DNA of 35,733 bases. Origin: Sulfurovum sp. Its GTDB lineage: Bacteria > Campylobacterota > Campylobacteria > Campylobacterales > Sulfurovaceae. Under the pieces are notes generated by a model. That model ran no database searches and was not told the origin of the DNA. It worked only from the letters and a program-made list of their open reading frames with translations. Location of the stretch: assembly GCA_015493425.1 (NCBI GenBank), contig WGDG01000264.1, positions 1-35,733 on the forward strand. The letters are read 5' to 3'. The position numbers and the translations under genes were made by a program. The stretch's first letter is position 1, and the number at the start of each line of letters is the position of its first letter. Of this stretch, positions 31,428-35,733 are shown in pieces.

Positions 31428-32795
31428 CTAATGTCTTAGCGTCATTTGCAGGATAAGCAATGCGACATAGCCCCATATGACAGAAGAAGCTACAGTCCAG
31501 GCAGCCATTTTTTTACCTAAAGATACTTGGTACACCTTCATACGTTCAAAAAGCAATCCTAAACTCCACACTGCACCAAGAAAACCGAAAAGAGAGAAGA
31601 TATGCACCCATCCGTCACGCATGGTAGCCAAAGGCTTCATGACTTCACTGCTTCCTATCAACCAATAAAATGCGTTTGTGAGATCGCTGGCATAATGCAG
31701 GAAAAAGAAGGTACCGATATGGGAAAGTGAACCAATGAGCATCACGGGAGCCAATGCATAGCTGTTATGATGCAGGAACTTTTTGAAAGGTTCTTTTACA
31801 ATGGCTGAGGCGACCTTAAATCCGCCAAGAACCAGAAGCAGTGTCAGAATTAAAGCGGTGAGCAGCGCATAAAAGCCTACCCAGTCAAGTCCTACAGGCA
31901 ATAGGCTTTCTGTCCATTTCCCCCAATGATACCAGGGTAGTGATGTTTTGAGTGATGAATGTCCCAAACCATGATGCAGGCGCATTGTCATAGTAATCAC
32001 GGCAAAAAGAAGGATGAAGACCCAGGTATGGATTGTATTACGGTCCTTTATCTCTCCTGTCAGTCCGGATGCAGGTTTGGTAATGGAAAATGAGACCGCT
32101 TCACAGGCCTGTGCACAATCCATACAGAGCGTGCACTCTTTCATGGAATTCTTCTTTTCAAACAAGAAAGGCTGTAATCCGGACTCACATGCTTTGGCAC
32201 ATTCAAACGTTTGACAGCTCGAACAGGCATTTTGATACGTTTCAAGCTTTGCCATACCTACTTTACCATATGCTTTGGTTACAGCACCAATAGGGCAAAG
32301 GTAGGTGCAGTAGCTCATGTTTTTATATTGAAAATAGGCGAAGGCAGCCAGCAGGGTGAGTATCAAAAAAAGCAAAGAGGCTATCCATGGTGTTTTCAAC
32401 AAACCGGGGAAAAGATAAACGGGTATCCAGTAGGCAGACAGAAGAATGCCCAGCCCGATGCCTCTGTGTTTCATCCATGCAGGCATCTCTTTTTGTCTGC
32501 CGATCTTTGTCAGCCATCTTCCCATAACACCGTGGGGACATATGCCGCAAAAAGCCGGGCCGATCAGGATAAGAGAGACGATCATGAAAAACGGCCAGAA
32601 AAGTGACCAGAAGATAGCGGTCGTATAGGGATTGGATGCGCTTTGAGGATAGGCAAAACCAAAATAGAGTGCGGAAAGGAAAAGCAGCATGGTAGCAGTC
32701 CGCACTGTAAAGAGCACTTTTTTATTTTTGAAGAGAAGACCTATGACTGGCCAACCGAAAATATCTGTGCCTTTTCTCTGAATATGTTCGACCAT
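31428..32795 (-). CDS. Membrane polyferredoxin (NapH/CcoG-like 4Fe-4S protein)
   Basis: A 455-residue integral membrane iron-sulfur protein. There are about four membrane helices in the first 160 residues, enclosing the cysteine pairs CGIC (C83, C86) and CTYLC (C163, C167), each followed by P-x-G as in NapH, NosR and CcoG. Two ferredoxin clusters follow: C191-C194-C199-C203 (an irregular CxxCxxxxCxxxC) and C221-C224-C227-C231 (canonical). The C-terminal half has four to five further helices with histidines (RLHHGLGH, LHHNSYA, HIGTFFFLHYA) that could bind heme. AAGGAG precedes the ATG, and the gene follows the TonB receptor by 9 bp, so it belongs to the same operon. A role in reducing the imported metal complex is an inference. 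Confidence 0.8.
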   Translation of the reverse strand: MVEHIQRKGTDIFGWPVIGLLFKNKKVLFTVRTATMLLFLSALYFGFAYPQSASNPYTTAIFWSLFWPFFMIVSLILIGPAFCGICPHGVMGRWLTKIGRQKEMPAWMKHRGIGLGILLSAYWIPVYLFPGLLKTPWIASLLFLILTLLAAFAYFQYKNMSYCTYLCPIGAVTKAYGKVGMAKLETYQNACSSCQTFECAKACESGLQPFLFEKKNSMKECTLCMDCAQACEAVSFSITKPASGLTGEIKDRNTIHTWVFILLFAVITMTMRLHHGLGHSSLKTSLPWYHWGKWTESLLPVGLDWVGFYALLTALILTLLLVLGGFKVASAIVKEPFKKFLHHNSYALAPVMLIGSLSHIGTFFFLHYASDLTNAFYWLIGSSEVMKPLATMRDGWVHIFSLFGFLGAVWSLGLLFERMKVYQVSLGKKMAAWTVASSVIWGYVALLILQMTLRH

Positions 32796-32804
32796 ACTTT
32801 CTCC

Positions 32805-34919
32805 TTAGAATGTGTAGCTGTATGTCAGCATGGCAAACCGGGGTGATGCCGGTGTGTAATAGTATTTATCACCCCAGCTTGCAGATGTTTTTTTCACTTC
32901 CGTCGCATAGGTTTTGTCGAACACATTGTTTACATTCAGCTGTACCCTGTGGTTTTCATACTGATATCCAAGCATCACATTGGTGATCAATTCGAAACCG
33001 TCGTATTTCTCCGTATTGGCATCATCCATATAGTAAGGGCCGTAGGTCAATGCTTCCACTCTTGCACTCAAACCGTTCAGATGATAGCCTGCAAAGAGTG
33101 AATACTGGTAGTCAGGGATAAATCGCTGTTTGTTCCCGGAGTAATCCACACCGTCGGAAACATAGTCCACATATTCATAATCATAAACGGAAGCATTCAT
33201 TCCCAGGTCAAATACCTCGGTGATGAAGTAATCCAGCGCCAGTTCCGCACCGATTCTTCTGGTCTCTCCAGCATTCTCATAATAGGTCGCCCCCTCTGCG
33301 CCGGGTACTGCAACGATTTCATCTTTGATCTTGTTGTAATATACAGAGAAATCCATACTCCATATTTTGCTCCTCTGTTTCAATCCGACTTCGTAGTTGA
33401 TGGAAGTGGACTTGTCCAAGGCGGGGAGTGTTGGGTCGTACCCTCTGTTGTTGCGTACTTCATTGTCTGTAGGTGCCTGATTCGCAGAGGCAATCAGGGC
33501 GTAGGCATTCATTGTCTTGTTCAAAGCATAGGTCGCGCCTATCTTGGGAGAGTACAGATCGAAAGACTGCTTGATCTCGTAGGCTCCCGAACCCGGTACA
33601 TAGTTACCTGCGCCATAGTCATAACGCGTTATTTCATTACCGTTCGTGTCGAATTCGAGGTGGTCATAGCGCATCCCTATATCGACAAGCAGTTTTTCTG
33701 TCGGAGAAAATGTCTCCTGCAGATATCCGCCAAAGAGCGTATTGTCGCCTGCTTCCGTATTAGCCAATGCACCTCTTTCATCAGAAGTAACACGAACGAT
33801 CTTTGTAGTGGGGCCATGGTAGCCATAGGATGTTTTCGTGTCATAGTCACGGTATTCATACTTCTTGCTGTCGTCATGCTTGTCGAGTCTTCCTGTCAGA
33901 CCGAAGACCAGGTTCGCATCCTGACTGAAAAGCGTATGCGAATAGTCAAAAGCAAGATCCAACCCCATGACGTAATTATCTTTGGAATCATTGATCATAC
34001 CAGTAACGGGATGATAGTGCTCCCATTGGGTGAAATAAGCCTGTGGCTTGAACAACAGATCACCGAACTCTTTTTCATAGTGTGTATTGAAAAAGAAACT
34101 TTTGCTGTATCGTCCGCTTTTCTGCCAGGCACCTTCATCGTCGCCATTTTTCGTTTTCCCGGTATCAAGGTAATACTCATAGCCTGTTTTTCCAAGCGAT
34201 TGCGGCAACTGAAGATTCGCTTCGGAGTAAGCAAATTCTGTTTCGAGTGTCGATTCATCTTCAAAAATATGACCATACTTCAAGCTCAACTGTGTTGTAT
34301 CAAAGTCGTTCCACTCTCTCCAATCATTGGAAGATTGTCTGCGCGAGAGGCTCACCCCGATATAATTGGAATCATCAATTTTGTAACTTCCTTTTACATT
34401 GGCGTTGAGTGTATCAAAGCTTCCATATCCAATCTTGACACGATTCGTTTCAGTATCAAAGACCGATTTGGATTTGATATACACAACACCGCCTGTTGCG
34501 TTTGCCGCATAGATGGAACCAGGTCCCTTAAAGACTTCAACACTTTCCATATCATCGATGTCGACAAAATCCATCCGGGTAAAACTGTCGGGGTCGGTCA
34601 TAGGTACACCATCTCTCATCACCATGATCTCCCTGATACCGTAACGCGCTTTCAGCCCTGCACCTCTGATAATCAGTCTGCTGTCATAGCCGTTGTTTTT
34701 TCCCATAGAAATGACTCCGGGAACCGTTTCGAGCACATCCTTTACATTCAGAACATTACGCTCCTCGATCTCTTTTGAATCAATGACGGCAATACTCTGC
34801 GGTACCTCTTTGCTCATGCGTTCAAATTTCGTTGCCGTAACAGTCAATGTGTCCAGATCGAGATTCTCCCCCACAAGAAACGTAGCAGTTAGACTGCTGA
34901 TCAATAACATTTTCCTCAT
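32805..34919 (-). CDS. TonB-dependent outer-membrane receptor
   Basis: A 704-residue outer-membrane transporter. Signal peptide residues 1-16 (MRKMLLISSLTATFLV), TonB box DTLTVTA at about 21-27, plug domain from ~35 to 150 (VLETVPGVISMG, RGAGLKARYGIREIMVMRDG, GPGSIYAANATGGVVYIKS), then a 22-strand barrel ending SPRFAMLTYSYTF with the C-terminal aromatic. Plug and barrel look complete. ATG 34919 is preferred to the in-frame TTG at 34925 because AGGAG is eight bases before it. Substrate unknown: the overall type resembles receptors for siderophores, heme or copper; pairing with a polyferredoxin suggests iron. Upstream lie repeated AGAGTTAA/TTAAC motifs. Confidence 0.9.
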   Translation of the reverse strand: MRKMLLISSLTATFLVGENLDLDTLTVTATKFERMSKEVPQSIAVIDSKEIEERNVLNVKDVLETVPGVISMGKNNGYDSRLIIRGAGLKARYGIREIMVMRDGVPMTDPDSFTRMDFVDIDDMESVEVFKGPGSIYAANATGGVVYIKSKSVFDTETNRVKIGYGSFDTLNANVKGSYKIDDSNYIGVSLSRRQSSNDWREWNDFDTTQLSLKYGHIFEDESTLETEFAYSEANLQLPQSLGKTGYEYYLDTGKTKNGDDEGAWQKSGRYSKSFFFNTHYEKEFGDLLFKPQAYFTQWEHYHPVTGMINDSKDNYVMGLDLAFDYSHTLFSQDANLVFGLTGRLDKHDDSKKYEYRDYDTKTSYGYHGPTTKIVRVTSDERGALANTEAGDNTLFGGYLQETFSPTEKLLVDIGMRYDHLEFDTNGNEITRYDYGAGNYVPGSGAYEIKQSFDLYSPKIGATYALNKTMNAYALIASANQAPTDNEVRNNRGYDPTLPALDKSTSINYEVGLKQRSKIWSMDFSVYYNKIKDEIVAVPGAEGATYYENAGETRRIGAELALDYFITEVFDLGMNASVYDYEYVDYVSDGVDYSGNKQRFIPDYQYSLFAGYHLNGLSARVEALTYGPYYMDDANTEKYDGFELITNVMLGYQYENHRVQLNVNNVFDKTYATEVKKTSASWGDKYYYTPASPRFAMLTYSYTF

Positions 34920-34966
34920 ATACAATTCTCCTTCAATATCTTTTGAAGCGAGAATGCTAACGCAGT

Positions 34967-35022
34967 AGAGTTAATTTTGTGTTAAGAGCTAATTTAGGGT
35001 GTTTTTCCACAGCAAGAGTTAA
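34967..35022. promoter_or_regulatory. Repeated AGAGTTAA motifs upstream of TonB receptor
   Basis: AGAGTTAA stands at 34967-34974 and 35015-35022, with related GTTAAGAGC at 34981-34989 and GCTAACGCA at 34956-34964 between or beside them. On the minus strand this reads as several TTAAC half-sites at about 11-12 bp steps. Position just upstream of the receptor suggests a regulator site, but no protein can be assigned. Confidence 0.3.
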
Positions 35023-35164
35023 CGCAAGAGATTGAAGAATCTGATGAAAATAAAATGCCTACCAAAACACACCGGCCGGATACGTAAACGTACCACTGGG
35101 CTTAAACGCTACCTATTTTTCACACTAAAACCAAAAACCTTATAATCTAACATTTACCCATGGT

Positions 35165-35407
35165 GGGCGGGGTGCACTAGAACTTTCAACACGTTACTCC
35201 ACACTTGATCTTAATGATGGTCTGGTAGAAGGTGGTGAAATGCAGATCACATCAGTAGGACTCATCTGGCATACCCAAAAAGAATCACAATTCCATCTGC
35301 AGTGGAGTCGTGCACATTTAGAAAGATATGATCTATCAACACATAGCATACCACTGCAAAGTGATACAGATATAGTACAGTTTAGATGGGTGTATCTTCT
35401 TGATTAA
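35165..35407 (+). pseudogene. C-terminal fragment of a phosphate-selective porin (OprO/OprP type)
   Basis: The frame ending at TAA 35405-35407 translates as GRGALELSTRYSTLDLNDG and continues with VEGG and a last barrel strand, DIVQFRWVYLLD. GxGALELxxRYSxLDLNDG is the hallmark of the last third of OprO/OprP porins, whose full length is about 400 residues. Only ~80 residues remain, there is no start codon or ribosome site, and the sequence before 35165 shows no porin frame. It is a deletion remnant. Confidence 0.7.
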
Positions 35408-35454
35408 GAGCTAACTAGATAGGCTGGACTCTAACAGAAGATTTGTTTTTTTTC

Positions 35455-35487
35455 AAACCTTAAAAAATATATAATTTTATAAGGTTT
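35455..35487. terminator. AT-rich hairpin between porin fragment and tex
   Basis: AAACCTTA (35455-35462) pairs with TAAGGTTT (35480-35487) over 8 bp, with further A/T pairing inside the loop. It is bordered on the left by a T8 run and lies directly after the tex stop on the minus strand. It probably ends tex transcription, although the T-run is on the wrong side for a textbook terminator. Confidence 0.35.
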
Positions 35488-35491
35488 TAAT

Positions 35492-35733
35492 TTATAAAAC
35501 ATTCTTCAAACTCAATCCCACCTTCCCCTTCTCCGCATCCACAGAGATCACCTCTATCTGGGGAAGATACTGGTTGACCGAAAGCACTTCAAGCGGATGG
35601 GCAATGCGTTTTTGGCTCATCTGTGAGATATGGATCATCCCGTCGTTCTTGAGGCCAATATCTACAAAAGCGCCGAAGTCTGCAATGTTCCTCACGACTC
35701 CTGAGACAATGCTTCCTTCCCTCAGCATACTAA
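35492..35733 (-). CDS. tex: C-terminal S1 domain of Tex-like transcription accessory protein, partial
   Basis: The frame is open to the right edge of the window and encodes an S1 RNA-binding domain: GSIVSGVVRNIADFGAFVDIG, then KNDGMIHISQMSQKRIAHP and the final strand KVGLSLKNVL. GVVRNIxDFGAFVDIGxKxDGxxHISQ is the signature of the Tex protein C-terminus, so this is the end of a ~700-residue gene whose start lies beyond the window. Tex binds RNA/DNA and affects transcription. The visible ATG at 35728 is internal and not a start. Confidence 0.75.
   Translation of the reverse strand, partial: SMLREGSIVSGVVRNIADFGAFVDIGLKNDGMIHISQMSQKRIAHPLEVLSVNQYLPQIEVISVDAEKGKVGLSLKNVL

Noticed and set aside
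33660..34778. Long plus-strand open frame (372 codons) opposite the TonB receptor
   Set aside because: The receptor frame on the other strand is complete with plug, TonB box and barrel; the opposite frame shows no family motif.
35044..35145. 33-codon frame MKIKCLPKHTGRIRKRTTGL and following
   Set aside because: Short, strongly basic, without a clear ribosome site and next to pseudogene debris; cannot be told from chance.

Overview
The window looks like a chromosomal stretch from a Campylobacterota bacterium of the Sulfurovum/Sulfurimonas type. This is an inference from overall protein character: many small secreted c-type cytochromes, DUF2202 lipoproteins, compact OmpR-type two-component genes, moderate-to-low GC and occasional TTG/GTG starts. 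No rRNA, tRNA, CRISPR array or intact insertion sequence was seen.

Layout. (1) 1-6.5 kb, accessory/defence: the tail of a type I restriction-modification gene, a complete HsdR, an AT-rich coiled-coil protein with a relaxase-like H-W-H motif and an internal 135-residue duplication, and a HipB-type antitoxin followed by a 24-codon hipA stump. (2) 6.5-12.2 kb, minus strand: a four-gene CzcCBA-type metal-efflux operon led by a small PepSY-like protein. (3) 12.4-22 kb, an envelope/redox island: two monoheme cytochromes around a two-component system destroyed by deletion, then an operon of a His/Met/Gln-rich secreted protein, an outer-membrane barrel with a calcium-binding repeat, and an intact response regulator and histidine kinase. 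It continues with a DUF2202 lipoprotein, a cytochrome, a small Gly-rich secreted protein, a propeller lipoprotein and a second DUF2202 lipoprotein. (4) 22-28.8 kb: an FmdE-like protein, a DUF2141 protein and a second complete RND efflux operon (TolC, HlyD, AcrB-like). (5) 29-31.2 kb: a dynamin-like GTPase and a wrecked AbiEii-type toxin gene. (6) 31.4-34.9 kb: a TonB-dependent receptor plus polyferredoxin operon. (7) 35.1-35.7 kb: a C-terminal fragment of a phosphate-type porin and the 3' end of tex.

The strongest candidate for an undescribed system is the island at 14.6-19.7 kb. A tandem heptamer GTAACAC (or a close variant), repeated at an exact 11-bp step, occurs upstream of three transcription units: the operon that encodes the regulator and kinase, the DUF2202 gene, and the Gly-rich secreted protein gene. 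This spacing is typical of OmpR-family binding sites. It suggests that the regulator at 15893 controls itself and an envelope regulon of secreted, metal- or redox-related proteins. One set of boxes is embedded in the last codons of the kinase gene.

Signs of decay are frequent: the hipA stump, the fused two-component remnant, the AbiEii pseudogene and the porin fragment. The hipA and AbiEii remnants each lie beside a nearly identical 22-bp sequence.
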